A stretch of 32,445 bases of DNA from a virus, in IMG/VR virus record IMGVR_UViG_3300022752_000247, positions 1-32,445 of that record. One strand, 5' to 3'. Shown piece by piece: positions 25,938-32,445 of the stretch. The notes beneath the pieces are model-generated. The model was not told where the DNA came from, did not search any database, and was given only the letters and a program-made list of their open reading frames with translations. Made by a program: the position numbers and the translations under genes. Position 1 is the stretch's first letter. Each line of letters opens with the position of its first letter.

Positions 25938-27399
25938 GCTCACTGAGAACGCTCTTGTTGTAGCAACTTCAATTGCTTATACAAAAAAAGAGATTGGAAA
26001 ACTACAAGAAAGAATAGATTCTCTTTCGTCACAAAAAGAAATTGTAGAAATTGTAGGTCCACAGGGCGACCAAGGTCCTCGTGGATTGCCCGGCATCATC
26101 GGTGAAAAAGGTGATCGTGGAGAAAAAGGCGATAAAGGTGACAGAGGAGAAAGAGGCGAACAAGGCGTCCAAGGAATTCCTGGTGCACCCGGCGAACAGG
26201 GATTCAGGGGTGAAAAGGGTGAAAAGGGTGATATAGGGCCACAAGGTCCACAGGGCGAAAAAGGTGATCGTGGTGAGCAAGGCATTCAAGGTGAAAAAGG
26301 TGACAAAGGTAATAAAGGTGATAACGGTCTTCGTGGAGAAAAAGGAGACAAAGGTGATTCTGGTTCACGTGGTGAAAGAGGTGAACAAGGATTTCCAGGC
26401 AAAGATGGTAAAGATGGTGCAGCAGGCAAAGATGGTAAAAAGGGTGAACGTGGAGAAAAAGGTGACATAGGTCCACAAGGAGAACAAGGACCACAGGGCG
26501 AAAAAGGTGAAAAGGGTGACAAAGGTGATCCAGGAAAAGATGCAGATTTCACAGCGATACAAAATCAAGTCAATGATTTCAAAGATGTCCTACAAAAAGA
26601 TGTAACACAATACAAAAATAAAGTCAATGCAATCATATCAAAAGGATTTGGTGGAGGAGGTGGTGGTTCAGGTGAAGTCAATCTAAGATTTCTCGATGAC
26701 GTTGACACATCAAATTTAACAAATAACTATTATTTAAGATATAACGCTACAACTGGTAAATTTGTATTTGCTCCTATATCAGTTGGTGGTGCTGATCAAT
26801 CATTAAACACGACTGATAGTGTAACATTTGCAGACATTACTATCACAGGAAGCACAATTAACGTTGGTTCTGCTACGCTTACAGCAAATGGTTCATCGTT
26901 TGATTTACCAGCAGGCACGACAATCGGTGGTACAACAATTAGTGGTATCGATTCAACAGCTAGAACACTTGCAAATGCGGCATATGCTCAAGCAAATACT
27001 GCTACAACTTTAGCTCAAGCAGCATATGATCAAGCAAACACTGGTGGTGGACAACCACATGAAGATGCTCTTGTTGTTACATTTGACAATGATACGGGCG
27101 ATGTTCATAAAATTGTAGCACTAAACGCTAACGCAGAAACAATTGCAGCAACAACAAAAAATTTAGATTTCATTGATAGAATCGTTGGTGTATTAGATTC
27201 TGATGATCATACAGTATCTTTTGGAGTAATAGAATATAATGGATGGAATTGGACACCAGAACAATCATTGTTTTTAGGCGATAACGGATCTATTGTTACG
27301 ACATCTACTATTGACGGCGCACTATTTTCATTAAAAATAGGATACGCTATTAATTCAACAAAGATATTTATAAAAATTGGTACACCTGTTATTTTATAA
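25918..27399 (+). CDS. Collagen-like fibre protein coupled to the portal gene
   Basis: A 493-residue protein. Residues 1-46 include a short coiled coil ([14 protein letters not shown]). Residues 47-208 are 54 unbroken Gly-X-Y triplets rich in [12 protein letters not shown], a collagen triple-helix sequence. A polar linker and a short GGGGG stretch follow, then fibre-like beta segments ([37 protein letters not shown]), alanine-rich repeats ([23 protein letters not shown]) and a C-terminal beta domain of about 130 residues. It is most likely a trimeric fibre. The place between genes 20 and 21 suggests a head-associated fibre, but a tail or neck whisker cannot be excluded. The start lies inside gene 20 (20-base overlap). 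Confidence 0.85.
   Translation: MSEEKSKLTENALVVATSIAYTKKEIGKLQERIDSLSSQKEIVEIVGPQGDQGPRGLPGIIGEKGDRGEKGDKGDRGERGEQGVQGIPGAPGEQGFRGEKGEKGDIGPQGPQGEKGDRGEQGIQGEKGDKGNKGDNGLRGEKGDKGDSGSRGERGEQGFPGKDGKDGAAGKDGKKGERGEKGDIGPQGEQGPQGEKGEKGDKGDPGKDADFTAIQNQVNDFKDVLQKDVTQYKNKVNAIISKGFGGGGGGSGEVNLRFLDDVDTSNLTNNYYLRYNATTGKFVFAPISVGGADQSLNTTDSVTFADITITGSTINVGSATLTANGSSFDLPAGTTIGGTTISGIDSTARTLANAAYAQANTATTLAQAAYDQANTGGGQPHEDALVVTFDNDTGDVHKIVALNANAETIAATTKNLDFIDRIVGVLDSDDHTVSFGVIEYNGWNWTPEQSLFLGDNGSIVTTSTIDGALFSLKIGYAINSTKIFIKIGTPVIL
26056..26541 (+). repeat. Collagen Gly-X-Y coding repeat (54 triplets)
   Basis: A 486-base purine-rich tract of 9-base units, mostly of the form GGTGAAAAA, GGTGATCGT or GGACCACAA, with no interruption of the Gly-X-Y phase. 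The strong strand asymmetry creates long antisense open frames that are not genes. Confidence 0.95.
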
Positions 27400-27402
27400 A
27401 TA
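27395..27402 (+). promoter_or_regulatory. T4-type late promoter upstream of the 133-aa protein
   Basis: An exact TATAAATA that overlaps the stop codon of the collagen-like gene and lies 34 bases before the next ATG. A TTGGAGAAT ribosome site follows. Confidence 0.82.
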
Positions 27403-27436
27403 GACAACAAAAACATTCTTTTATTGGAGAATATGA

Positions 27437-27838
27437 ATGGCAAACGCATTATATCCTAAAGCTAAAGAAGCATTTTTAAATGCCGATATTGATTTGGCTA
27501 TTGATACAATTAAAATTTCTTTGATAGATACTGGTGAATACACATACAGCGGAACACATCAATATAGAAGTAATGTAGCAAATGCTGCTGTAATATCTAC
27601 TGCGACACTATCGAATAAAACAACTGCAAACGGTGTATTTGATGCTGACGATGTGACATTTACATCTGTCACTGGTGCAAATGCTGAAGCATTAATTATA
27701 TTCCAAGACTCTGGCGTCCAATCGACGTCTAGACTAATTGCATATATTGATAGTGCAACAGGTCTTCCAATTTTACCTAACGGCGGTGATATTACTGTAG
27801 CATTTTCGAGCGGCTCAAATAAGATTTTCTCTTTATAA
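27437..27838 (+). CDS. Conserved small virion-type protein (133 aa)
   Basis: A 133-residue protein beginning ANALYPKAKEAFLNADIDLAIDTIKISLIDT and continuing with YSGTHQYRSNV, ATLSNKTTANGVFDADDVTFTSVTG, EALIIFQDSG and SRLIAYIDSATGLPILPNGGDITVAF. This is a family found in many tailed phages, often near capsid or fibre genes and, as far as I recall, annotated only as structural or hypothetical. The sequence is nearly all beta strand. It is the first gene after an exact late promoter with a good ribosome site, so it is probably made in quantity late in infection, perhaps as a head decoration or fibre-associated protein. The role is inferred. Confidence 0.8.
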   Translation: MANALYPKAKEAFLNADIDLAIDTIKISLIDTGEYTYSGTHQYRSNVANAAVISTATLSNKTTANGVFDADDVTFTSVTGANAEALIIFQDSGVQSTSRLIAYIDSATGLPILPNGGDITVAFSSGSNKIFSL

Positions 27839-27858
27839 TATTTTAGTGTTGCAATGAT

Positions 27859-28758
27859 ATGGCAGGAGAAACGCAGTACGTTAGATTAGAACCAATAATC
27901 AACGATCTAGAATTTGTTGAGATATCAGTATATGCAAATTCTACCATTGATTCATTTTACTATACCGTTGCCTCGAATTCTTCAATTGTAGGTGATTTTA
28001 GTTTAATTCCTTTAATTTATCCAAACTCTATAGAAAGTGTATCAACGCTTTCTTCTCCTGATCAATTAAAATTTTTAATTTATCCTGATTCCATATCATC
28101 AAGTGCGAATCTTGTTTCTGAATTGACCTTTCCTCTTTTAATTTATGATCAAACAATTTATATAGATAGTGTACTTGCACTATACAGCACTGTTACTATA
28201 AATGATGTAAAAGATATTCAAATATCTGAATATGTTCAAGGTGGTATATCTTCAACATCAAATTTTGGCGATTCTAAATTATCATTACAAATTATATCCA
28301 ATTCAATTGATTCCACAGTTAGTTTTTCTGCAAACAATCAGTTAAATTTCATACTATATTCCTCGTCAATTAGTTCAACTGCCATATTTGGTTGGAATGA
28401 CCCCCTTCTTAATATGCAGATTAGGAATACTCCTAATCCAGAAATTTCATCAACAGTTGTAATACCAAGTCCAAATGTTTTAAAAGTTATCGGTCCATTA
28501 AGTATTGCTACTACAGTAAACTTTGAATTACCATCATTTACAGATAGTATTCATAGATTGCTCATATTTAAAAATGACAACATTACAAAAGTTGGTAATA
28601 CTGATGCCGTTATTGTTGCTGGTGGTATAAGAATTAATCCAAGTATAGCAAAAACCGAAACGGCTATAGCAGGATCAGCGTCTTTACCATCTAATCCGGT
28701 AGGATTCATATCAGTTAATATTGATGGAAATGACTATAAAATACCATATTATAATTAA
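27859..28758 (+). CDS. 299-aa beta-repeat protein of unknown function
   Basis: I do not recognise a named family. From about residue 49 to 226 the protein is built on a 21-residue cadence with a core of L-x-F/L-x-I-Y-x-x-S-I-x-S: LIY at 52-54, 73-75 and 94-96, and the conserved Ile at 58, 79, 100, then 150 and 171. One unit includes SSTSNFGDS, like the I.S..xFG repeats of other phage structural proteins. This suggests a beta-solenoid or stacked beta-sandwich. The C-terminus (DSIHRLLIFKNDNITKV, GFISVNIDGNDYKIPYYN) looks like a separate cap. No Shine-Dalgarno is visible; the ATG is 20 bases after the previous gene. It is probably a virion fibre or decoration part. Confidence 0.7.
   Translation: MAGETQYVRLEPIINDLEFVEISVYANSTIDSFYYTVASNSSIVGDFSLIPLIYPNSIESVSTLSSPDQLKFLIYPDSISSSANLVSELTFPLLIYDQTIYIDSVLALYSTVTINDVKDIQISEYVQGGISSTSNFGDSKLSLQIISNSIDSTVSFSANNQLNFILYSSSISSTAIFGWNDPLLNMQIRNTPNPEISSTVVIPSPNVLKVIGPLSIATTVNFELPSFTDSIHRLLIFKNDNITKVGNTDAVIVAGGIRINPSIAKTETAIAGSASLPSNPVGFISVNIDGNDYKIPYYN
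28003..28536 (+). repeat. Diverged 21-residue tandem repeats (protein level)
   Basis: Repeating units such as SLIPLIYPNSIES, QLKFLIYPDSISS, TFPLLIYDQTIYI, KLSLQIISNSIDS and QLNFILYSSSISS recur every 63 bases in most of this stretch. The DNA copies have diverged, unlike the fibre-gene repeats. Confidence 0.7.
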
Positions 28759-28763
28759 AAAAT

Positions 28764-28771
28764 TATAAATA
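28764..28771 (+). promoter_or_regulatory. T4-type late promoter upstream of the 70-aa protein
   Basis: An exact TATAAATA 30 bases before the ATG at 28802, with AAGGAG in between. It overlaps the right arm of a perfect AT-only inverted repeat (TTATAATT 28749-28756, AATTATAA 28761-28768). Confidence 0.82.
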
Positions 28772-28801
28772 CATTGAAATGTAATATTAAGGAGAAATGC
28801 T

Positions 28802-29014
28802 ATGAATCATGTAAAAAGTGCGTTACAATATGCAACAGATTCAAATGCTCTAGAATTTAAAAAATCAATTCTTGCAGCGTTACAAGATAAAGTACAAGAT
28901 GCACTTCATTTGAAAAAAATGGAAATAGGTGCACATGTATTTGCTGAGAAAGAAGACGATACATCAAAACAGGATTACACAGACAACGAGGAAAATATAG
29001 ATGAGAACCTTTAA
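28802..29014 (+). CDS. Small acidic head-region protein, possible prohead core (gp67/68 position)
   Basis: A 70-residue protein. Helical N-terminal part with ALEFKKSILAALQDKVQDALHLKKMEIGAHVF, then a strongly acidic tail (EKEDDTSKQDYTDNEENIDENL). The arrangement of a short helix pair, a Lys-Lys-x-Glu motif and an acidic end is like small prohead-core proteins that T4-like phages carry between genes 20 and 21 (T4 67 and 68). That assignment is by position and character. It has its own exact late promoter and a strong AAGGAG, implying high copy number. Its last 14 bases overlap the next gene. Confidence 0.7.
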   Translation: MNHVKSALQYATDSNALEFKKSILAALQDKVQDALHLKKMEIGAHVFAEKEDDTSKQDYTDNEENIDENL

Positions 29015-29726
29015 ATCTTTTATTTCAGAGTTAGAAACAATCAAGCTCAAACCAAAAAAAGAGCAAGAGATTGTTGATAAAACTTATATGGCTCAAGTTA
29101 AGGATCCTGGTGATCTTGAAGATGTCGGTCCTGAAGAAGTTGGTCCACAGGGTGTCAAGTCTGGTTCAGGTAAAAGGCCTGCGGATCGCTTAGATAATAA
29201 ACAAGCATTTGGTGAGTCTGAAAGTTCGCAAAGTCATCAAGCAAAAACAACGTTAAAGCATATCAAACCTGGTACAGTTAGGCAGAATCGTGGCGACAAA
29301 GCTGATGCTGCAAAAATCAAACCAGGCACTAGCGACTATGCATCAAGGCATGCTATGCTAATGAGAGCGAAGAAAGAAGGCCGTTTAAAAGAAGATCAGC
29401 AAGTTGACGAAGCAGATTTCACTAAGCAGCAAACAAAGATGGCACACACCATTGGCAAAGAGTTTGAAAAAAAAGGTGTTGGTGACAAATACAAAGGTGG
29501 TCCTTTTGCAGTTGCTACAGCAATGGTGCGTGATAAGCCTGAAGCAGCAGCAAAAGCATACAAGACAATCAAAGGTAAAATGAAAGAACAAACAGAAGTT
29601 GATGCTCTGTTTAATCTTTATAACGAATTAAATGAAGAAAATCAAGAAATCTTCATGTTGCAATTGGAAGAGAATCCAGAAGCACTGATTGATTTCATTA
29701 ATTCATTGGAAGAAACAAATGGCTGA
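29001..29726 (+). CDS. Charged head-region protein with MRTFKSFISE start
   Basis: A 241-residue, highly charged and mostly disordered-looking protein. The start MRTFKSFISELE resembles the M(K)TFxxF(I/L)xE leader common in T4-like phage proteins near the capsid genes, and contains ISE, a fit to the gp21 cleavage rule (I/L-x-E). The middle is Lys/Gly/Asp-rich (GKRPADRLDNK, KIKPGTSDYASRHAML). A helical segment with PFAVATAMVRDKPEAAAKAYKTIKGK (about 167-192) and an acidic C-terminus (NLYNELNEENQEIFMLQLEE) follow. It is possibly an internal head or core protein packaged and processed with the capsid; this is inference. It overlaps the 70-aa gene by 14 bases and the next gene by 8. Confidence 0.7.
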   Translation: MRTFKSFISELETIKLKPKKEQEIVDKTYMAQVKDPGDLEDVGPEEVGPQGVKSGSGKRPADRLDNKQAFGESESSQSHQAKTTLKHIKPGTVRQNRGDKADAAKIKPGTSDYASRHAMLMRAKKEGRLKEDQQVDEADFTKQQTKMAHTIGKEFEKKGVGDKYKGGPFAVATAMVRDKPEAAAKAYKTIKGKMKEQTEVDALFNLYNELNEENQEIFMLQLEENPEALIDFINSLEETNG

Positions 29727-30174
29727 TATTGTAACATCACAAAAATTAAAAGATCATGCGTCAGCATGGGCGTATGTTTTTACTAACATTTCTGATGGTA
29801 CTGGTGAAACAAACGTTCTAAAAGTTGACGTATCAGGTTTAACAGCAGCATCAAATAGTTCATTGACAGATCAACGAGTAAACATCAATAAACTATCGTG
29901 GTCTATTGCAGGCGCAAACTCTAAAGTAAAACTCATGTGGTCTGGCGACAATTCACCGACAACAAACACGATTGTTTTTCTTTCTGGTTCAGGCACAATG
30001 GACTTAGCTACAAATCTTACAGCACCACTTACAAATAATACAGGTAATACGACAGGCGATATTTATTTGAGTACAGCTGGTTTTGTTGCAGGTGCAGGAT
30101 ACACATTGATTCTTGAAGGGAAGAAGACTGCTGGATTTACAAGCCGTGAAACAACAGATGATGGTCAAACATAA
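29719..30174 (+). CDS. Conserved virion protein of the MADIV family
   Basis: A 151-residue protein from the ATG at 29719. A longer frame opens at 29689, but the extra ten residues (ISLIHWKKQ) lie inside the previous gene, and relatives I remember start MA(D/N)IV. Features are ADIVTSQKL, VFTNISDGTGETNVLKVDVSGL, INKLSWSIAGANSKVKLMW, VFLSGSGTMDL, NNTGNTTGDIYLSTAGF and YTLILEGKK. This all-beta family occurs in many marine T4-like phages near the head genes and is usually called virion structural or hypothetical; a capsid decoration role is plausible. The start overlaps the previous gene by 8 bases, with GGAAG as a modest ribosome site. Confidence 0.8.
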   Translation: MADIVTSQKLKDHASAWAYVFTNISDGTGETNVLKVDVSGLTAASNSSLTDQRVNINKLSWSIAGANSKVKLMWSGDNSPTTNTIVFLSGSGTMDLATNLTAPLTNNTGNTTGDIYLSTAGFVAGAGYTLILEGKKTAGFTSRETTDDGQT

Positions 30175-30186
30175 AACGGAGTTAAA

Positions 30187-30834
30187 ATGAAACTTATAAC
30201 AGAAGTGACTGAACAAGTCAACATCATCAACGAAGCAACAGAGAGCGGCAAAAAAGAATTCTTTATTGAAGGACCATTTCTTCAAGCAGAAAAAAAGAAT
30301 CGCAATGGTCGCATTTATCCATTGCCAGTAATGGAACGTGAAGTTAACCGTTATGTTACTGAGTATGTAGATAAAAATAGAGCATACGGTGAACTAGGTC
30401 ATCCATCAGGTCCAACACTCAATCTAGAGCGTGTATCACACATGACAAAGAGTCTTCGCAAAGAAGGTTCTGATTATATTGGTAGAGCAAAGATTATGGA
30501 TACACCGTACGGTAACATCGTTAAAAATCTTATGTCAGAAGGTGCAACACTCGGTGTTTCATCAAGGGGCATGGGATCACTCAAAGAAAAGAACGGTGTC
30601 ATGGAAGTTCAAGATGATTTTTATCTTGCGACAGCAGCAGATATTGTAGCAGATCCTTCAGCACCTGATGCATTTGTTCGTGGCATTATGGAAGGTAAAG
30701 AGTGGGTGTGGGACAACGGTGTCATCAAAGAAATTGATGTTGACACATACAAAAAAACAATTCAAAAGACACCAGCAAAAAACTTAGAACAAGTTCAGAT
30801 GCGTGTATTTGAAGATTTTATTTCAAAACTATGA
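30187..30834 (+). CDS. 21: Prohead protease gp21
   Basis: A 215-residue serine protease (T4 gp21, 212 aa) that cleaves scaffold, core proteins and gp23 during head maturation. The catalytic histidine is H72 in GELGHP, and the catalytic serine lies in GVSSRG (S125 or S126). An Asp-rich segment, DIVADPSAPDAF (152-163), completes the herpesvirus-protease-like fold. The N-terminal part has FIEGPFLQAEKKNRNGRIYP, typical of the family. Its own leader contains ITE, which could be a self-cleavage site. ACGGAG precedes the ATG by 6 bases. Gene 22 follows behind a separate late promoter. Confidence 0.96.
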   Translation: MKLITEVTEQVNIINEATESGKKEFFIEGPFLQAEKKNRNGRIYPLPVMEREVNRYVTEYVDKNRAYGELGHPSGPTLNLERVSHMTKSLRKEGSDYIGRAKIMDTPYGNIVKNLMSEGATLGVSSRGMGSLKEKNGVMEVQDDFYLATAADIVADPSAPDAFVRGIMEGKEWVWDNGVIKEIDVDTYKKTIQKTPAKNLEQVQMRVFEDFISKL

Positions 30835-30838
30835 TTTT

Positions 30839-30846
30839 TATAAATA
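30839..30846 (+). promoter_or_regulatory. T4-type late promoter upstream of gp22
   Basis: An exact TATAAATA in the gap after gene 21, 42 bases before the ATG at 30889. AAAGGAG at 30876-30882 is correctly spaced for that ATG, which supports it over the earlier in-frame ATG at 30856. Confidence 0.85.
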
Positions 30847-30888
30847 TGTTACAAATTGATTTATTCAATATACGCAAAGGAGAAACTC

Positions 30889-31641
30889 ATGGGTATTGAG
30901 AACAAAGAAATCTCTGAAAATTTAGAAAACATTGTAGACGATGTATCTACAATCTTTTCAGGTGAAAATCTTTCAGAAGAATTTAAAGAAAAAGCAAAAG
31001 CTATTTTTGAAGCAGCAATTTTAGCTAAAGTTGAAGAAAAAGAAGCAGCACTTCAAGAAGAATTTGAACAAAAACTTGAAGAAGCGCAAAAAGAATTCAC
31101 AGATGATATGGTATCAAAGGTTGATGAGTATTTGGACTATGTTGTTGCAGAGTGGGTTGAAGACAATAAAGTGGGCATTGAAAAGGGTTTGAGGGCAGAA
31201 CTCGTAGAAGACTTTATGCTTGGTCTAAAGAATCTATTTGCAGAACATTATGTTGATATTCCTGAAGACAAAGTTGATGTAGTTGAAGAATTTGCTACAA
31301 GACTTGATTCAATGGAAGAAGAATTGAATAATGCTATTTCCGATAACATTGCACTTCGTGCTGAAATTAATGGTTTCAAGAAAGCGATTGTGTCATATGA
31401 AGTCTCAGAGGGGCTTACAGAGGTTCAACAAGCGAAACTTGAATCATTAGCAGAAAATGTTGATTTTGTATCAGAAGAAGATTATAAAGAAAAACTTCTC
31501 ATGATCAGAAAGAAATATTTTGAAGCGAGTGATGTTGTTGAGAAAAAAGATGATGCAGAAGATGGACAATCACTTGAAGAAGCGTACAGTCCATTGATGC
31601 AGCATTATGTAAATAGTATTTCAAAAATTGTCAAAAAATAA
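30889..31641 (+). CDS. 22: Prohead scaffold (major core) protein gp22
   Basis: A 250-residue, strongly acidic, helical protein (T4 gp22, 269 aa). Residues about 35-85 (FKEKAKAIFEAAILAKVEEKEAALQEEFEQKLEEAQKEF) are predicted coiled coil by pattern, followed by the conserved DYVVAEWVEDNKVGIEKGLRAELVEDFMLGLKNLF block of scaffold proteins and MEEELNNAISDNIALRAEI. It forms the core around which gp23 assembles and is then degraded by gp21. I chose the ATG at 30889 because the AAAGGAG site fits it; a start at 30856 would add 11 residues and lacks a ribosome site. It has its own late promoter. Confidence 0.93.
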   Translation: MGIENKEISENLENIVDDVSTIFSGENLSEEFKEKAKAIFEAAILAKVEEKEAALQEEFEQKLEEAQKEFTDDMVSKVDEYLDYVVAEWVEDNKVGIEKGLRAELVEDFMLGLKNLFAEHYVDIPEDKVDVVEEFATRLDSMEEELNNAISDNIALRAEINGFKKAIVSYEVSEGLTEVQQAKLESLAENVDFVSEEDYKEKLLMIRKKYFEASDVVEKKDDAEDGQSLEEAYSPLMQHYVNSISKIVKK

Positions 31642-31646
31642 CTTTT

Positions 31647-31654
31647 TATAAATA
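31647..31654 (+). promoter_or_regulatory. T4-type late promoter upstream of gp23
   Basis: An exact TATAAATA six bases after the gene 22 stop and 48 bases before the gp23 ATG, with AAGGAG in between. A dedicated promoter for the major capsid gene matches T4. Confidence 0.87.
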
Positions 31655-31702
31655 AAAAAAGAGTTAAAATAAAAATACTCATTCAATTAAGGAGAAAGAG
31701 AA

Positions 31703-32445
31703 ATGAATATTGATTCCCTAGTTAAAAAATGGGCACCAGTTTTAGATCATCCTGACCTTGGGGCAATCAAGGATCCACATCGTCGTGCAGTTACAGCACA
31801 ACTTTTGGAAAATCAAGAAATTGATTCACGCACAAATGGTTCAGCTGGTTACCGTAATCCACAGTCACTGATTGAAGCAGCACCAACAAACTTTATGGGT
31901 GCATCTTCTTCAGATGCTACCGCAGGTAACATTGACATTTATGATCCAGTTTTGATCAGTTTGATTCGTCGTGCAGCACCAAATCTTATCGCTTATGATA
32001 TTGCTGGTGTTCAGCCAATGACTGGTCCTACTGGTCTAATTTTTGCAATGCGTTCACGTTACGCAGTTTCAGGTCAAGGTCAGACAGGCACTGAAGCATT
32101 GTTTAACGAAGCAAATACAACATTCTCAGGCACAAACAGCGGCAACACAATTGGTTCACTTCAAACGGGTGCAACACCTGCTCTTGCTAATGCTACTAAC
32201 TATACAGTTGGTACAGGAATGACAACAGCACAAGCTGAAGCATTGGGAGACGGTGCAAGTAATCAGTTCAATGAAATGGCATTCAGCATTGAAAAGATTT
32301 CTGTTGTTGCTAAAAGCCGTGCGCTTAAAGCAGAATACACAATGGAACTTGCACAGGATCTTAAAGCAGTTCACGGTCTTGATGCAGAACAAGAACTTGC
32401 TAACATTCTTTCAACAGAAATTCTTGCTGAAATCAATCGTGAAGT
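31703..32445 (+). CDS. 23: Major capsid protein gp23 (5' part, runs off the window)
   Basis: The frame from the ATG at 31703 stays open to the window end: 247 full codons of a protein that is 521 residues in T4. The start reads MNIDSLVKKWAPVLDHPDLGAIKDPHRRAVTAQLLENQE, typical of gp23 precursors. LIE followed by AAPTNFMG puts the expected gp21 cleavage site after E58, giving a mature N-terminus AAPTN as in related marine phages. Further conserved parts are IDIYDPVLISLIRRAAPNLIAYDIAGVQPMTGPTGLIFAMRSRY and the EKISVVAKSRALKAEYTMELAQDLKAVHGLDAEQELANILSTEI block just before the end. It has an exact late promoter and strong AAGGAG. Confidence 0.97.
   Translation, partial: MNIDSLVKKWAPVLDHPDLGAIKDPHRRAVTAQLLENQEIDSRTNGSAGYRNPQSLIEAAPTNFMGASSSDATAGNIDIYDPVLISLIRRAAPNLIAYDIAGVQPMTGPTGLIFAMRSRYAVSGQGQTGTEALFNEANTTFSGTNSGNTIGSLQTGATPALANATNYTVGTGMTTAQAEALGDGASNQFNEMAFSIEKISVVAKSRALKAEYTMELAQDLKAVHGLDAEQELANILSTEILAEINRE

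Noticed and set aside
25977-26568. Several antisense frames rich in Pro, Ser and Phe opposite the collagen tract
   Set aside because: They arise from the periodic Gly-X-Y codons read on the other strand. They carry no ribosome site and no known motif.
27365-27372. TATTTATA, a late octamer on the minus strand
   Set aside because: It lies in the end of the collagen-like gene, and no leftward gene exists for it to serve. One such hit is expected by chance in AT-rich DNA.
29689-29718. Earlier in-frame ATG for the MADIV-family protein
   Set aside because: It lies within the preceding gene, lacks a ribosome site and adds residues not expected in the family.
30856-30888. Earlier in-frame ATG for gp22
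   Set aside because: It lies close behind the late octamer and has no Shine-Dalgarno; AAAGGAG at 30876 fits the ATG at 30889.

Overview
The window is a stretch of the virion-structure region of a T4-like myovirus (Caudoviricetes, contractile tail). It is AT-rich, every supported gene lies on the + strand, genes are packed with gaps of at most about 80 bases or short ATGA-type overlaps, and the gene order follows T4: 25-6-(7-like)-8, then fibre genes, 13-14-15-16-17-18-19, a second 19-like gene, 20, 21-22-23. No tRNA, integrase, transposon, CRISPR array or host-like metabolic gene is visible. The DUF4815-type giant protein, the fibre built from ARDASGxF-type repeats, the small 'MAHYALLDENN' protein and the 'MADIV' protein are, from memory, typical of marine T4-like phages (cyanophage or pelagiphage relatives). 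The host cannot be fixed from this window.

Layout. Positions 1-5363 hold the end of an upstream virion gene, a small histone-H1-like (Hc1-type) protein, baseplate wedge gp25 and gp6, and a 908-residue wedge protein in the gp7 position. Positions 5416-12858 hold gp8 and a 2044-residue DUF4815 protein. Positions 12855-16548 form the host-contact island: a small coiled-coil protein, a repeat-built tail fibre, a polyglycine protein and a small conserved partner. They sit where T4 has genes 9-12 and wac. Positions 16630-20962 encode neck proteins gp13 and gp14, tail completion protein gp15 and the terminase pair gp16/gp17. Positions 21040-24185 encode the sheath gp18 and two paralogous tail-tube proteins. 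Positions 24279-32445 encode portal gp20, a collagen-like fibre protein translationally coupled to it, several small head-region proteins, prohead protease gp21, scaffold gp22 and the first 247 codons of major capsid protein gp23.

Regulation. The exact T4 late-promoter octamer TATAAATA occurs just upstream of six start codons (gp13, gp18, the 133-aa protein, the 70-aa protein, gp22, gp23), mostly with a good AAGGAG ribosome site. Genes inside the operons mostly lack a clear Shine-Dalgarno and are closely spaced. A terminator-like hairpin with overlapping alternative hairpins lies between the second tube gene and the portal gene.

Most interesting points. A beta-rich module of about 55 residues recurs in three unrelated virion proteins, including the sheath. 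GxGY repeats are shared by two baseplate proteins. There are two tandem tail-tube genes. A 54-triplet collagen helix is coupled to the portal gene. The fibre gene carries perfect direct repeats, a 299-residue protein is built on a 21-residue cadence, and hairpins compete at the portal-gene leader. I did not find a clearly new defence or enzymatic system. The novelty is in accessory virion parts inserted into a conserved T4 backbone.
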